Shown one piece after another: positions 8,921 through 18,777 of a stretch of 64,000 nt of DNA. The notes beneath the pieces are model-generated. The model worked only from the letters and a program-made list of their open reading frames with translations. It did not search any database and had not been told where the DNA came from. Source of the stretch: Tunicatimonas sp964551335 (GTDB lineage Bacteria > Bacteroidota > Bacteroidia > Cytophagales > Cyclobacteriaceae); assembly GCA_964551335.1 (NCBI GenBank), contig CAZKCO010000011.1:124001-188000 (forward strand), written 5' to 3'. Both the position numbers and the translations under genes were made by a program. Each line of letters begins with the position of its first letter. Positions within the stretch are counted from its first letter, which is position 1.

Positions 8921-9418
8921 ATGACAAGATCTTCTGCAACAACAAAACGAACTGATTATCAAAATATTCCTGACTTAAAGTGGGTTGACCGAATAACCCG
9001 CGTAATGGATTCTCGCTTTCGGGTTCCCGGTACGAACTTCCGTTTTGGATTTGACCCTATCTTGGGGTTGATCCCAGGCTTGGGCGACGCAACCTCGCTG
9101 GCAATCTCCGGTGCGCTGATCTACTATATGGCAAAACACGGAGTAAGCCGTAAAGTGATCATTATGATGCTAGGCAATGTTGCACTAGACGCTACCTTCG
9201 GGAGCATCCCAATTCTAGGAAATATCTTTGACTTCTTGTTTAAAGCTAACCAGCGAAATGTTAGTTTGCTAAAGCGACACTACGAAGAAAACAAGTATCA
9301 GGGAAAGGGTACCGGCCTGCTTATCGGAATTGCTCTGTTTATTTTTGGTGCTATCGGCCTGATCATCTACGGAACTTATCATTTGATTGGTTATCTGGCT
9401 ACCGCACAGATTGGGTAG
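8921..9418 (+). CDS. DUF4112 family membrane protein
   Basis: The ATG at 8921 is preferred over an upstream TTG. The 165-residue product has the DUF4112 signature: LKWVDRITRVMDSRFRVPG, then FGFDPILGLIPGLGDATS, then NVALDATFGSIPILGNIFD. It has hydrophobic segments near 55-75 and 85-105 and a strong C-terminal membrane helix (LLIGIALFIFGAIGLIIYG). The biochemical role of this inner-membrane family is not known. Confidence 0.8.
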   Translation: MTRSSATTKRTDYQNIPDLKWVDRITRVMDSRFRVPGTNFRFGFDPILGLIPGLGDATSLAISGALIYYMAKHGVSRKVIIMMLGNVALDATFGSIPILGNIFDFLFKANQRNVSLLKRHYEENKYQGKGTGLLIGIALFIFGAIGLIIYGTYHLIGYLATAQIG

Positions 9419-9489
9419 GTAGTTTTACGTAGTTACTTTTTCGTCATGTTTCCCGAATCGGTTTAGGTTGTTTTTTTGATAAAATAGAA

Positions 9490-9517
9490 AAGCCAAAGAT
9501 GAAAACATCTTTGGCTT
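9490..9517. terminator. Strong bidirectional terminator hairpin
   Basis: A perfect 12-bp stem (9490-9501 with 9506-9517) has an AAAA loop. It lies between the convergent DUF4112 and lipoprotein genes. The leftward side is followed by a T-rich tract, so it should end leftward transcription best and may also act rightward. Confidence 0.8.
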
Positions 9518-9543
9518 CGCTTCTTAAAAAGAGTTGCCGGTTT

Positions 9544-10062
9544 CTACTGCTTAGCTAACACTATCGTATAAGTTCCAAGCCCCTCTAATCGGCTGGTAGA
9601 AGGCCCTTCAAAAGTAAATGAGATAGTCATACTGGTAGCAGTAAACTCATCAATAGTAAAGGATGAAACTGGTGATACCGCGCTTAGGTTAACGTCTTCC
9701 ACAGTAGTGGCATCTGCCCAAGCCCAGGAAGCCCCACTCCCTGTGTTAAAGTAGGTAGGAGCCCCACTCGCACTGAAGGTAGTTGGATTTTGATCCTGAT
9801 TTACATTAAACGTAAAAGAAAGAGCTTCTAATTCTTGCCTTGCTGCATCTTCAATATCATCCGGAACTGTACGAACTTCGCTACTATTCCAAGTACCTGC
9901 CATTGCCTGGGCTCTTTCCTGTTGAGCAGTTAACGGATCAGGGGTAGGAGTGGGGTTATCATCACCTCCTCCGCAGCTTGCCAAAACTGCTAGTATTAGT
10001 ATCACAAACATTCCTAAAGAGGAATATCGGTATTGAAAGATTTTTGAGAACATACTTATCAT
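9544..10062 (-). CDS. Small lipoprotein, lipocalin-like hypothetical
   Basis: A 172-residue lipoprotein. The lipobox ILAVLASCGGGDD is followed by a proline/threonine linker and AMAGTWNSSEV, the kind of opening seen in Bacteroidota lipocalin-like (DUF5004/DUF4923-type) domains, then beta-rich sequence. An ATG at 10053 is an alternative start. It lies 2 bases after the stop of the 1177-residue surface protein, so the two are probably co-transcribed and perhaps act together at the cell surface. No exact family assigned. Confidence 0.6.
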   Translation of the reverse strand: MISMFSKIFQYRYSSLGMFVILILAVLASCGGGDDNPTPTPDPLTAQQERAQAMAGTWNSSEVRTVPDDIEDAARQELEALSFTFNVNQDQNPTTFSASGAPTYFNTGSGASWAWADATTVEDVNLSAVSPVSSFTIDEFTATSMTISFTFEGPSTSRLEGLGTYTIVLAKQ

Positions 10063-10064
10063 GA

Positions 10065-13000
10065 TTATTCTTTAATAAGTTTTTTGATTACTGTTTGCTG
10101 ATCTGCCTCAATTTGCACAAAATACGTGCCTTTCGACAAATTACTAATATCAATTGGATAATTTTCTAACATTCGACTGCTTAAATTTACTGATTTTAGT
10201 GCTTGTCCAATGGTATTACTTATCCGGATATTTACATCACCCTGAGTTTGGTTACTCATTTTGATAAACAATGACTCCTGAGAGGGGTTAGGATACGTTA
10301 CTACAATATCTCCGTTAATTTCATCTCCCAATCCAGTAACGATATTGATTGAGATAGCAAACTGAGTATCTGCTATTGTGCCGCCGTTTCCATCAGCTAC
10401 CGAGAACGTAAATACATCGGTCGCATTAGCACTGTTATCGTGTAAGTAGGCAATCAGACCATCGTCAATATCTTTTTGAGTAAAAGTTCCGCCATCATCC
10501 ATGGGGGTATCGTTCTTCAATAGTGATCCGGATGTTGGCTTCGCAACCAGTGTGTAGGTAATCGCTTCCGGTTCGCTTTCAGCATCAGTCACTTGTAGCT
10601 CTTGCGCTGTAATTGTGGCCTGACTTCCTTGTTGAGGCAAACTTAATCCAGCATTTACCGCTACTACCGGCATAGTGTTCTCCGAACCGGGTGCATTTAC
10701 CGTAATAACAACCGTATCAGAAGCAGTTAGGCCACCATTATCAGTCACTACCAAAGCGATAGTATGAACCTCTACTTCTAACATTACGGTAGGATTAGCT
10801 CCCGTCGCCACGGTATCGGTATCATTTTTTATCCAGACATAGCTTTCAATCGTTCCATCAGCATCGCTGGAAGCTGAACCGTCCAACGTTATTTCCTCGA
10901 GGCCATCGCCATTTTCATCAGTAACTACTTGGTCCGCTCCTGCATTCGCCACTGGTGCATTTAAAGTGGTAATCGTAATAGCCACCTGAGTTTCCTCAAT
11001 TGTACTTCCATCTTCGTCTGAAGCGGTAAAACTGAAGCTATCGCTCGTACTTGCTCCTCCATCGTGCACGTAGGTAATTACTTCATCGTTGATATCAGCT
11101 TGAGTAAATGTCTCGTTAGCGGCTAACGCTGTATTACTCCTTTGTAAGGATCCATTAACTGGCGTACTGACTAGTGTGTAAATAATTGCTGCGGGAGTAC
11201 TTTCGGCATCGGTCACTTCCAGTACGGTTTGAGCTACGGTAGCAGTATCACCCTGTAAGACATCTATACCAACGTTGGTAGTTACTTCGGGAGCTGTATT
11301 AGGTATCTCGGTGACCGAGATGGCAAAATTCGTCTCAGCAATAGCTCCCCCTACGCCGTCGCTTGCGGTAAATTTCAACGAATCGCTAAGATTTCTACTT
11401 CCGTTGTGGATATAGGTAATGATGCCATTATTGATATCCGCCTGAGTAAAGGTCTGATCTACCCCCAGTGTAGTTGCACTTTTCTGCAGTACTCCTTGCA
11501 CGGGCACCTGGGTAAGGGTAAATGTGATAGCCCCCGGGCCACTCTCAGCATCGGTTACCTCTAGCACCGACTGAGCTATGGTAGCCGTATCGCCCTGATC
11601 TAATGTAAGGCCAGCATTGGTAGCAATTGCAGGAATTTGGGTTTCACTTACTTCAATGGTAAATGCACTCTCAACAAAGAGTCCCAGAGCGTCGGTACTT
11701 CTTACCCGAATAGAAAAGTTGGCCGGAAGCGTGGCTTGCACCGGAGCCGCCGTGACCAATTGCCCTCGCTGAATAGCGAAAGCATCATTATCAGTGTCAC
11801 CGGTTCCAGATACAAGTGCGTAAGAGAATCGATCACCAGTATTGGGATCAGTGGTAGTAAAGTTTCCTACCGGAGTATCTACCATACTACCGTTAGCGAT
11901 ACTGGTATTATTCAAAGCTACTGCGGTAGGAGCACTATTTACGTAAAAGCGCTGGGCATAAATGTCGTAATCGCCGATACTAGGCCCAGCATTGTCACCT
12001 TCCCAGGCTACTACGAAGCTACCATCTTCTCCCAGAGCTACATCTGAAAAACGTTGTGTACCCAACCGGAGTTTATTCACTTCAAATGCACCTCCAATAG
12101 GCGACTGGTCCGCATTGTATCGTCTAACTAGCACCTCATTCCCAGATCCGGGTCCAGTAAATGTGATTACGAACGTACCATTATCGGCCATAGATACATG
12201 AGGTGCAAATTGACCATCTGAAGGTGCACTAACCGTGAATTCTGCCGCGGCCGCGGTGGGGTTACCATCGTTATTAAATCGCCGGGCGTAAATACCGATA
12301 TTATCTGCAGTTTGTTCTCCTTGCCAGGTAATCATGTATGCACCATTGCCACGCATAGATAAATCAGAGAGGCCTTGACTTCCAGTAGTTTCATTATTAG
12401 CAGTAGCCTCAGCACTACCGGCAAGGGTGGCGTTATAGAAGCGATAGATTATATTTCCCCCGCTGGTCCAAGACAACGCAAATTTGCCATCATCAGCCAA
12501 GCCGACTGCGGGTTGGTATTGAGCACCCGCAGTAGTGGTATTTGCTTGCACTTGATTGACATCAATTGCAGTACCGTTGGCCTGGAAACGACGGAAGAAA
12601 ATACCACTGGCATCCTCAATTCCATTAGCTACATTACCGTCATCTCCGTTTCCTTGCCAGGCCACAATAAAGCCTCCGGTTGCGTTCATCGCTACTCGAG
12701 CACTATCCTGCTCATCCACAGTTATTGTATTCACAATGAATTCGTTTCCGGGCGTACCATTAGCTGTGTAGAGCCTTGCAATGATATCGGTACCACTACC
12801 TCCGGTATTGCCATTTCCTTGCCAAACCACTACAAAGTCTCCGTTGTCTGCCATCGCTACATCAGCCCACTTTTGGTTTCTATTTTTAGGGTCGTCTACT
12901 CTTAGTACTTCACCTACTGGATCGGCTGTAGCATCGTAACGCTGGGCAAAAATTCCGTCGTTCTGATTTTGCCAAACCACTACAAAATTATTGTTTGCGT

Positions 13001-13598
13001 CACGGGCAATGGCTGCTCTTTGTTGCGGGCTTGGTCTAAATTCGTTCACCTTAAACTCATCACCTTGGCTACCAAAGCTAGCCGTAGTGCCTTCATCAAC
13101 GTTTCTAATACTCAAAGGAAGGATTTGCTCAAAACCGGTCCCACCGGCATCCGCCGCCCTGACTCTGATACTCAGGTTAGCTGGATCAGGATGGGTTTCA
13201 AAGTCAATAAACTGAGCAGCGAACAGTGAATCACTGCTTATGGTAAAACGAGCATTATCGGTGTCGCCTGCACCAGCCACCAAACTGTAAGTAATGGATG
13301 CATCACCACCCGTAGGAATGATTCTACCGACAAACTGCCCAGGGAAAGTGTTGTCGTCAATAGCATCATTTACACTAGAGCGCTCGTCAAAATCCAAGTT
13401 TGTTGGCGGTGCCATCACTTCAGAATGAGCGATATTAAAAGTTGAAATAATAGCTAATGCAGCGACTGCTATTACCTTGGTAAAAGTCTTTTCGCTAAAA
13501 TTTCCTGATTTTTTTGGGGTAATAACCCTGCTTCCGAAAGCTTGCTTTCCAGCTACGCTCTCCTGAGAGCAGAATAGATAGAATTGTCTCATAGTCAA
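10065..13598 (-). CDS. Large T9SS-secreted surface protein with cadherin/CSPG and PKD domains
   Basis: A 1177-residue secreted protein. A hydrophobic export segment lies at about 41-59. A cadherin-like domain follows (about 65-170). About 185-550 is a run of diverged units each ending like FVVVWQG, probably a beta-propeller-type module. Another cadherin-like unit comes at about 555-655, then CSPG/cadherin-like repeats (ATNAGLTLDQGD, TFTQADINNGIITYIH) interrupted by a PKD domain (PVANAGADQVVTDENGDG), a third CSPG unit, and a C-terminal T9SS type A sorting domain (VVTYPNPSQESLFIK... KLIKE). It should be exported, cross the outer membrane by the T9SS and be anchored or released as an adhesin or matrix protein. 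A -7 box lies at 13644-13651. Confidence 0.85.
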   Translation of the reverse strand: MTMRQFYLFCSQESVAGKQAFGSRVITPKKSGNFSEKTFTKVIAVAALAIISTFNIAHSEVMAPPTNLDFDERSSVNDAIDDNTFPGQFVGRIIPTGGDASITYSLVAGAGDTDNARFTISSDSLFAAQFIDFETHPDPANLSIRVRAADAGGTGFEQILPLSIRNVDEGTTASFGSQGDEFKVNEFRPSPQQRAAIARDANNNFVVVWQNQNDGIFAQRYDATADPVGEVLRVDDPKNRNQKWADVAMADNGDFVVVWQGNGNTGGSGTDIIARLYTANGTPGNEFIVNTITVDEQDSARVAMNATGGFIVAWQGNGDDGNVANGIEDASGIFFRRFQANGTAIDVNQVQANTTTAGAQYQPAVGLADDGKFALSWTSGGNIIYRFYNATLAGSAEATANNETTGSQGLSDLSMRGNGAYMITWQGEQTADNIGIYARRFNNDGNPTAAAAEFTVSAPSDGQFAPHVSMADNGTFVITFTGPGSGNEVLVRRYNADQSPIGGAFEVNKLRLGTQRFSDVALGEDGSFVVAWEGDNAGPSIGDYDIYAQRFYVNSAPTAVALNNTSIANGSMVDTPVGNFTTTDPNTGDRFSYALVSGTGDTDNDAFAIQRGQLVTAAPVQATLPANFSIRVRSTDALGLFVESAFTIEVSETQIPAIATNAGLTLDQGDTATIAQSVLEVTDAESGPGAITFTLTQVPVQGVLQKSATTLGVDQTFTQADINNGIITYIHNGSRNLSDSLKFTASDGVGGAIAETNFAISVTEIPNTAPEVTTNVGIDVLQGDTATVAQTVLEVTDAESTPAAIIYTLVSTPVNGSLQRSNTALAANETFTQADINDEVITYVHDGGASTSDSFSFTASDEDGSTIEETQVAITITTLNAPVANAGADQVVTDENGDGLEEITLDGSASSDADGTIESYVWIKNDTDTVATGANPTVMLEVEVHTIALVVTDNGGLTASDTVVITVNAPGSENTMPVVAVNAGLSLPQQGSQATITAQELQVTDAESEPEAITYTLVAKPTSGSLLKNDTPMDDGGTFTQKDIDDGLIAYLHDNSANATDVFTFSVADGNGGTIADTQFAISINIVTGLGDEINGDIVVTYPNPSQESLFIKMSNQTQGDVNIRISNTIGQALKSVNLSSRMLENYPIDISNLSKGTYFVQIEADQQTVIKKLIKE

Positions 13599-13643
13599 AA
13601 AATTAATATTTATATATAAAGATACAATATAACTTATTTTTTA

Positions 13644-13651
13644 CAAATGTA
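13644..13651 (-). promoter_or_regulatory. -7 promoter box for the T9SS surface protein
   Basis: The reverse strand reads TACATTTG, a perfect TAnnTTTG, about 45 bases upstream of the start codon within very AT-rich DNA. No convincing -33 TTG is seen at the usual spacing. Confidence 0.45.
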
Positions 13652-14036
13652 TTATAAATAAAATAACTGATTTGTATTATTACTTAACGTATTAATTTAT
13701 ATATTTTGCATTTGTAAACTATTGGCAACCAAATTCTATCAGAAATTCATGGTGTTTTACAACAGCGTGAATATTGCTAATAGCAAGTAGCAAACTATGG
13801 GGTATTAACCCTGGAAAGCTCTTATTATCCAACTTGGAGAAAGCATTGTCTAGCAAAGGTGAATGTAGAATAACCTTAAAAAATGTTGCTAAGCGACGGA
13901 CAACTACTCAAATTAACAATATAGAGCTTTCCGTAACGAACGGAAAGGTATCTATTTTCTTACAAAAAGCTACGCAAAACGCATAAAAATAACCATTTGG
14001 GCTACTAACCCTACGGAAGGAGAGCCTTCTTCCGCC
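13652..14036. other. Non-coding stretch between surface protein and trans-sulfuration gene
   Basis: An AT-rich left part is followed by about 250 bases with no recognisable gene. A small open frame at 13774-13986 shows no family features. A perfect 8-bp hairpin lies at 13927-13947, and an imperfect one (CGGAAG...CTTCTTCCG) at about 14014-14034, just past the stop of the leftward gene. The latter could aid its termination but lacks a T run. Confidence 0.4.
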
Positions 14037-15176
14037 TTACCCGATAGCCTGTTCTAAATCGGCAACCAGGTCGTTACTATCTTCTATACCTACACTTAAT
14101 CGGATCAGTGAATCGCTCAAGCCGGTTTTCATTCGCTCTTCCTTAGGAATACTAGCGTGAGTCATGCTGGCCGGATGACCGGCCAATGATTCAACTCCGC
14201 CCAATGATTCGGCTAAAGCAAAGACTTTTAGTTTCTCCAACGTTCGAAAAGCATCTTCCATCTTGTCTCCCTTCAGTACGAAGGAAAGCATTCCGCCAAA
14301 ATCTCTCATTTGTTTTCGTGCTACTTCGTATCCCTCGAAAGTTTCTAAACCGGGATAGTAAATTCGATCTACTTTAGAATGGTTGGCTAAGTATTCAGCA
14401 ACTTTGTGCCCATTTTCGCAGTGCCGCTGCATGCGCACGTGCAGGGTTTTAATACCTCGTAGTACTAGAAAGCAGTCTTGAGGACCGGGCACAGCCCCGC
14501 AGCTATTTTGTAGAAATCCTAATTGCTCATCCAGCGCAGTGTCCTTTACAATTACCGCTCCCATCACCGTATCCGAATGGCCACCCAGATATTTGGTAAT
14601 AGAATGCAACACCATATCGGCTCCCAAGTCAAGCGGATTTTGCAGATAAGGAGTGGCGAAGGTATTGTCAACCACTGTCCAGGCATTTTGGGCTTGGGCC
14701 AGATCAGCAATAGTCCGAATATCTACCACGTTCATCATCGGATTGGTGGGAGTTTCAACCCAAAACATACGGGTATTTCCCGATATTTTTTCCTTTACCT
14801 GAGCCAGGTCATTCATCGGCACAAAGTGAAATTTGATGCCATAGTTGGCAAACACTTTAGTAAAAATGCGATATGAACCACCGTACAGATCATTGGTACA
14901 AATAACTTCGTCGCCGGGTTTTAACAGCTTAATAACTGCATCAACCGCGGCCATGCCCGAAGCAAAGCAACGGGCGTGCGACCCATTTTCCAAAGCTGCC
15001 AGATTCTTTTCCAGCGCATTTCGAGTAGGATTTTGGGTGCGGGCGTACTCGTATCCTTTGTGGTCACCGGGGGAGGCTTGCACGTAGGTAGAAGTTTGAA
15101 AAATTGGAGTCATAATAGCCCCCGTAGTCGGGTCAGGCTCTATTCCGGCGTGGATAACTTTAGTTCCGAATTTCAT
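14037..15176 (-). CDS. Cystathionine gamma-synthase/lyase family PLP enzyme
   Basis: A 379-residue Cys/Met-metabolism PLP enzyme. It has the family opening FGTKVIHAGIEPDPTTGAI, the cofactor phosphate residues in YEYARTQNPTR, and the Schiff-base lysine K195 in HSITKYLGGHSD. The C-terminal ESLGGVESLAGHPASMTH is typical. It catalyses gamma-replacement or gamma/beta-elimination on homoserine esters, cystathionine or cysteine. Sequence alone does not separate synthase (MetB), lyase and methionine gamma-lyase, and no other methionine gene is adjacent. It is transcribed divergently from the TVP38-like gene. Confidence 0.88.
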   Translation of the reverse strand: MKFGTKVIHAGIEPDPTTGAIMTPIFQTSTYVQASPGDHKGYEYARTQNPTRNALEKNLAALENGSHARCFASGMAAVDAVIKLLKPGDEVICTNDLYGGSYRIFTKVFANYGIKFHFVPMNDLAQVKEKISGNTRMFWVETPTNPMMNVVDIRTIADLAQAQNAWTVVDNTFATPYLQNPLDLGADMVLHSITKYLGGHSDTVMGAVIVKDTALDEQLGFLQNSCGAVPGPQDCFLVLRGIKTLHVRMQRHCENGHKVAEYLANHSKVDRIYYPGLETFEGYEVARKQMRDFGGMLSFVLKGDKMEDAFRTLEKLKVFALAESLGGVESLAGHPASMTHASIPKEERMKTGLSDSLIRLSVGIEDSNDLVADLEQAIG

Positions 15177-15300
15177 AGGGTCACTTATTAGGATGGAAAG
15201 TTAGCCAATCTTACGGTGAATATTACATTTTGGTTGATAGAATTGACTAAAGCATAGGAACGATTTTTACTTCTGATGTGATTTCACTGACTGATTAGCG

Positions 15301-16035
15301 ATGAAAAATTTGACAATAACATTTAGCCAACTAATCCGAAACCGAAATGCTGCTTTATGGCTTCTCCTGTGGATGAGTATTGGCCCCCTGCTTATCAGTC
15401 CGGTGTTTTCCTACGGAGCTATCCACTACGAATCTATACTATCTACCCTTACGGTTAAAACTTGGATAGTTATTAGTTTAATCAGTGGTGTAGCTATCGG
15501 TCTGGCAGTACTTCCCTCGGCGCTAGTAGCTCTTTTAGCCGGTTATTTTCTAGGATTCTTGGCCCTGCCCGGCGTAGCGGTATCCTACACAATCGCTTCA
15601 CTGGTTGGATTTCAACTGGCTCGCTGGATGGACCATGGGGCGTTTACCCGTACAATTGCTCAACTACCTACCAAACAAGCCGTGCTGGCTCAACAAATTC
15701 GGGAGGGAGTCAGTACCAACCAGTTGGGCATAACTACCTTATCCCGCCTTTCACCGGTAATGCCATTTACGATGATGAATGCATTGCTACCCCTAGCAGG
15801 AGTATCCCTACGAAACTATTTACTCGGAGGCTTTTTAGGTACGCTGCCTCGCATTCTTTTTCTGGTTTGGTTAGGTAACCAAGCTCAGGAAATTCATGCA
15901 CTCATTCAACATGATGGTGATATGACTACCCAGCTTTTGTTTGCCGGTATGCTGCTGCTAACTATTGCTGGCACCAGCTACTACGCCAAGCGGATTTTCC
16001 ATCAGCAATTGGCTAAAGTACCAGTCCGAGCATAG
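15301..16035 (+). CDS. TVP38/TMEM64 (DedA-like, VTT domain) membrane protein
   Basis: A 244-residue polytopic inner-membrane protein. The VTT core is seen as ALLAGYFLGFLALPGVAVSY followed by ASLVGFQLARW, and LSRLSPVMPFTMMNALLPLA then SLRNYLLGGFLGTLPRI. Members of this superfamily are linked to lipid scrambling or undecaprenyl-phosphate recycling; the exact substrate of this one is unknown. It is monocistronic and converges on the MOSC gene 29 bases downstream. Confidence 0.82.
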   Translation: MKNLTITFSQLIRNRNAALWLLLWMSIGPLLISPVFSYGAIHYESILSTLTVKTWIVISLISGVAIGLAVLPSALVALLAGYFLGFLALPGVAVSYTIASLVGFQLARWMDHGAFTRTIAQLPTKQAVLAQQIREGVSTNQLGITTLSRLSPVMPFTMMNALLPLAGVSLRNYLLGGFLGTLPRILFLVWLGNQAQEIHALIQHDGDMTTQLLFAGMLLLTIAGTSYYAKRIFHQQLAKVPVRA

Positions 16036-16064
16036 ATCACTTTTAGGTGTGAAAACTCAACTGT

Positions 16065-16883
16065 TTACGAAATATCTGACTTGTGCGTTTGCACCTGAAT
16101 TTCGTCTCCTTCGCGAATGACCGTTCCCGGTTCAAACAGAATGCTCTGGCCAAATAGTACTTTACTATCCTGTTTGCGATACCTTGCCAAGGTTACTAGA
16201 GGCTCTTTACCTTGGGTAGCGTTGTCCTGATTGATGGTCACGACTGAACAGCGGGCGCAAGGTTTTTCGGCCCAACACCTGGCATCTCCTATACTGAATT
16301 CATGCCACTGATCTTCTTCATAGGCTTCTCCTCCGCTAAACACTAAATTGGGGCGGAAGCGGTTCATAGGTACTGGCTCGGTTAAACGAGTATTGAGGTC
16401 ATCTAGTGAAGCCTGACCAATGAGTAAGGCAGGGTAGCTATCGGCAAAGCTCACCGGTTGCGTCTTACCGCTAATCTTGCCCACTTTAGTTCGTTCGCTG
16501 AAGTCAGGCATATACACTAAAGTACAAGGATGATTCAGCACTTCACTAAACCACTTATCCACTTCTTCACTTACCAATTGAGCAGTAGTGAAATCGTCAA
16601 AAATCGGCACCGATTTGGTGGGGGCATCCGGTCGGAGGGTTAATGGAACAGTGAGTGGCGATGTCCCATTCGGACTACGTACTTCCATATAATCGGCTTG
16701 AAGCGAAACTTTCAGTAGAGCCATTTGGGGAATCTCCCGTTGGGTTAAGAAACCATACCCATTAATAAGCATCCAGCGACGGTCGTAGGCCAGTCCGCGC
16801 GGAGTGAGTTGGGCTTCCGTCAAACGGATGCCACTTAGAGACTTTATTGGGTAGATATAGATTTCCGATAGTTGTAGTGGCAT
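16065..16883 (-). CDS. MOSC domain protein (molybdenum cofactor sulfurase C-terminal-like)
   Basis: A 272-residue protein with the N-terminal MOSC beta-barrel (IYIYPIKSLSGIRL, YDRRWMLIN) and the C-terminal MOSC domain (RFRPNLVFSGGEAYEED, then EKPCARCSVVTINQD). The paired cysteines C209 and C212 sit where mARC/YcbX proteins bind the molybdenum cofactor. It is probably a Moco-dependent reductase of N-hydroxylated compounds or a cofactor-binding protein. No reductase partner is next to it. Confidence 0.85.
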   Translation of the reverse strand: MPLQLSEIYIYPIKSLSGIRLTEAQLTPRGLAYDRRWMLINGYGFLTQREIPQMALLKVSLQADYMEVRSPNGTSPLTVPLTLRPDAPTKSVPIFDDFTTAQLVSEEVDKWFSEVLNHPCTLVYMPDFSERTKVGKISGKTQPVSFADSYPALLIGQASLDDLNTRLTEPVPMNRFRPNLVFSGGEAYEEDQWHEFSIGDARCWAEKPCARCSVVTINQDNATQGKEPLVTLARYRKQDSKVLFGQSILFEPGTVIREGDEIQVQTHKSDIS

Positions 16884-17002
16884 ATAAAAATGGTATAAAT
16901 GACTAACTTAGCTTGGCAAACAATCTTGATGGGTATAACTTCATAATTATTATACCGTTACTCAATTTTTTAGAATATTTTTTCAACCACAAAATCTAAC
17001 CG

Positions 17003-18526
17003 ATGAACAAGAAAGCCATTTTAATGATACTCGACGGCTGGGGAATTGCCGAAAATCCCGAAGTCTCGGCGGTAGACCAGGCCAATACTCCCTTTGTAGA
17101 TTCTTTGTACGATAAGTACGCTCACAGTCAATTACAGGCATCGGGCAAAGCGGTAGGACTACCCGAAGGACAAATGGGAAACTCCGAAGTAGGTCATATG
17201 AACCTGGGCGCGGGACGTATTGTGTACCAGATGCTGGAGCGTATTAACACCGCTATTGAAGAAGGCGAATTGAAAGGGAAGCAACCACTACAAGATGCTT
17301 TCAAGTACGCCAAGGAGAATGATAAGAAGGTACACTTCATCGGACTCGTTTCCGACGGGGGAGTGCATTCCCATATCAATCACCTGAAAGGGCTGTGCTC
17401 GGCGGCGGCTGAGGCTGGTCTAAAGAAAGTTTTTATTCATGCGTTTACCGACGGGCGCGATACCGACCCTAAGGCCGGTAAAGGCTATCTGGAAGATGTA
17501 GAGAAACATATGGCCAAAACCACCGGAAAAGTGGCTACCGTGATTGGCCGCTACTACGCCATGGACCGGGACAAACGCTGGGAGCGCACCAAGCTGGCTT
17601 ACGATGCGATGGTGCACGGCCAAGGCCGGGAAGTGAACAGTGCCACCGAAGGCATTCAGCAATCCTACGATGATAACACCACCGATGAGTTTATTAAGCC
17701 CATAGTGGTGGTAGAGAACGGTGAGTCGGTAGCCAAAATAGAAGATGGGGACGTAGTGCTATCGTTTAACTTCCGCACCGACCGAGCCCGACAAATTACC
17801 GTGGCGCTAACGCAAAAGGACTTTCCAGAACAGGATATGAAGACCCTGGATTTGCATTACCTCACCATGACCGAATACGACGATACGTTCAAAAAGGTAG
17901 ATATTTTATTCGAGAATAAACCTATCAGCCGGGTACTGGGCGAAATTCTGGCCGAACAGGGAAAGAAGCAGATTCGGATTGCCGAAACCGAAAAGTATCC
18001 GCACGTAACGTTCTTTTTTAACTGCGGACGAGAGGAGGAGTTTGAGGGTGAAGAGCGCATTATGTGTCCCTCGCCTAAAGTAGCCACCTATGACCTGCAA
18101 CCCAAAATGAGTGCCTACGATGTGCGCGATTCCATCATTCCGAAAATAAAGGAAGGCGACGTAGATTTCATTTGCCTCAATTTTGCCAACCCCGACATGG
18201 TAGGCCATACCGGCGATTTTGATGCCGCCGTGAAAGCCTGCGAAACCGTAGACAAATGCGCCAAAGAAGTGCTAACCGCAGCTCTGGAAAACGGCTACGC
18301 CACCATTGTACTGGCCGATCACGGCAATGCCGATTGCATGAAGAATCCCGATGGCTCGCCCCATACGCAACATACCACTGTACCGGTACCCTGCTTTATG
18401 GTAGATAATGATTATCAGGGAAAACTAAACAACGGCAAACTGGGCGATATCGCCCCTACGATTCTAGAAATCATGGGTCTCGAGCAACCCGAAGAAATGA
18501 CCGGAAAATCTTTACTTACAACTTAG
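17003..18526 (+). CDS. gpmI: 2,3-bisphosphoglycerate-independent phosphoglycerate mutase
   Basis: A 507-residue enzyme of full family length that interconverts 3- and 2-phosphoglycerate in glycolysis, in the cytoplasm. The metal-binding start LMILDGWGIAENPE and the phosphorylated serine S61 (GNSEVGHMNLGAGR) are present. So are the substrate-binding HAFTDGRDTDP, GRYYAMDRDKRW and SFNFRTDRARQ, and the C-terminal metal ligands ADHGNAD and PHTQHTTVPVP. It is followed 32 bases later by hicB, with which transcription may read through. Confidence 0.95.
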   Translation: MNKKAILMILDGWGIAENPEVSAVDQANTPFVDSLYDKYAHSQLQASGKAVGLPEGQMGNSEVGHMNLGAGRIVYQMLERINTAIEEGELKGKQPLQDAFKYAKENDKKVHFIGLVSDGGVHSHINHLKGLCSAAAEAGLKKVFIHAFTDGRDTDPKAGKGYLEDVEKHMAKTTGKVATVIGRYYAMDRDKRWERTKLAYDAMVHGQGREVNSATEGIQQSYDDNTTDEFIKPIVVVENGESVAKIEDGDVVLSFNFRTDRARQITVALTQKDFPEQDMKTLDLHYLTMTEYDDTFKKVDILFENKPISRVLGEILAEQGKKQIRIAETEKYPHVTFFFNCGREEEFEGEERIMCPSPKVATYDLQPKMSAYDVRDSIIPKIKEGDVDFICLNFANPDMVGHTGDFDAAVKACETVDKCAKEVLTAALENGYATIVLADHGNADCMKNPDGSPHTQHTTVPVPCFMVDNDYQGKLNNGKLGDIAPTILEIMGLEQPEEMTGKSLLTT

Positions 18527-18558
18527 TGTTTACGTTTTACCTAGAATAAAACATAGTT

Positions 18559-18777
18559 ATGAGAAAATATTTGGTGGTTTACGAGAAATCGAAAGATGGT
18601 TATTCTGCCTACGTGCCGGATTTACCTGGATGTACTAGTGCCGGGAGTACCCGAGAAGAAATTGAGATGAATATTCTTGAAGCAATAAATCTATACATAG
18701 AAGTGCTCAAGAAGGACGGTCAGAAAATTCCAGAATCCACTTCTTTTGGCGAAAACTTGGTACTTAGTGAAGTATAA
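18559..18777 (+). CDS. hicB: HicB-family antitoxin
   Basis: A 72-residue protein with the partial RNase H-like HicB fold: YEKSKDGYSAYVPDLPGCTSAGSTREE followed by NILEAINLYIEVLKKDG. In type II toxin-antitoxin systems it binds and neutralises the mRNA interferase HicA and represses the operon. There is no C-terminal DNA-binding domain. The hicA frame starts inside its last codons, the usual coupled layout, but hicA is frameshifted, so this may be an orphan antitoxin. Confidence 0.85.
   Translation: MRKYLVVYEKSKDGYSAYVPDLPGCTSAGSTREEIEMNILEAINLYIEVLKKDGQKIPESTSFGENLVLSEV

Noticed and set aside
11637..12905. Open frames antisense to the large T9SS protein
   Set aside because: They arise from the repetitive, biased codons of the adhesin and show no protein family.
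13774..13986. 70-codon open frame upstream of the T9SS surface protein
   Set aside because: No family motif, no start signal, atypical composition; it lies in a non-coding AT-rich stretch.
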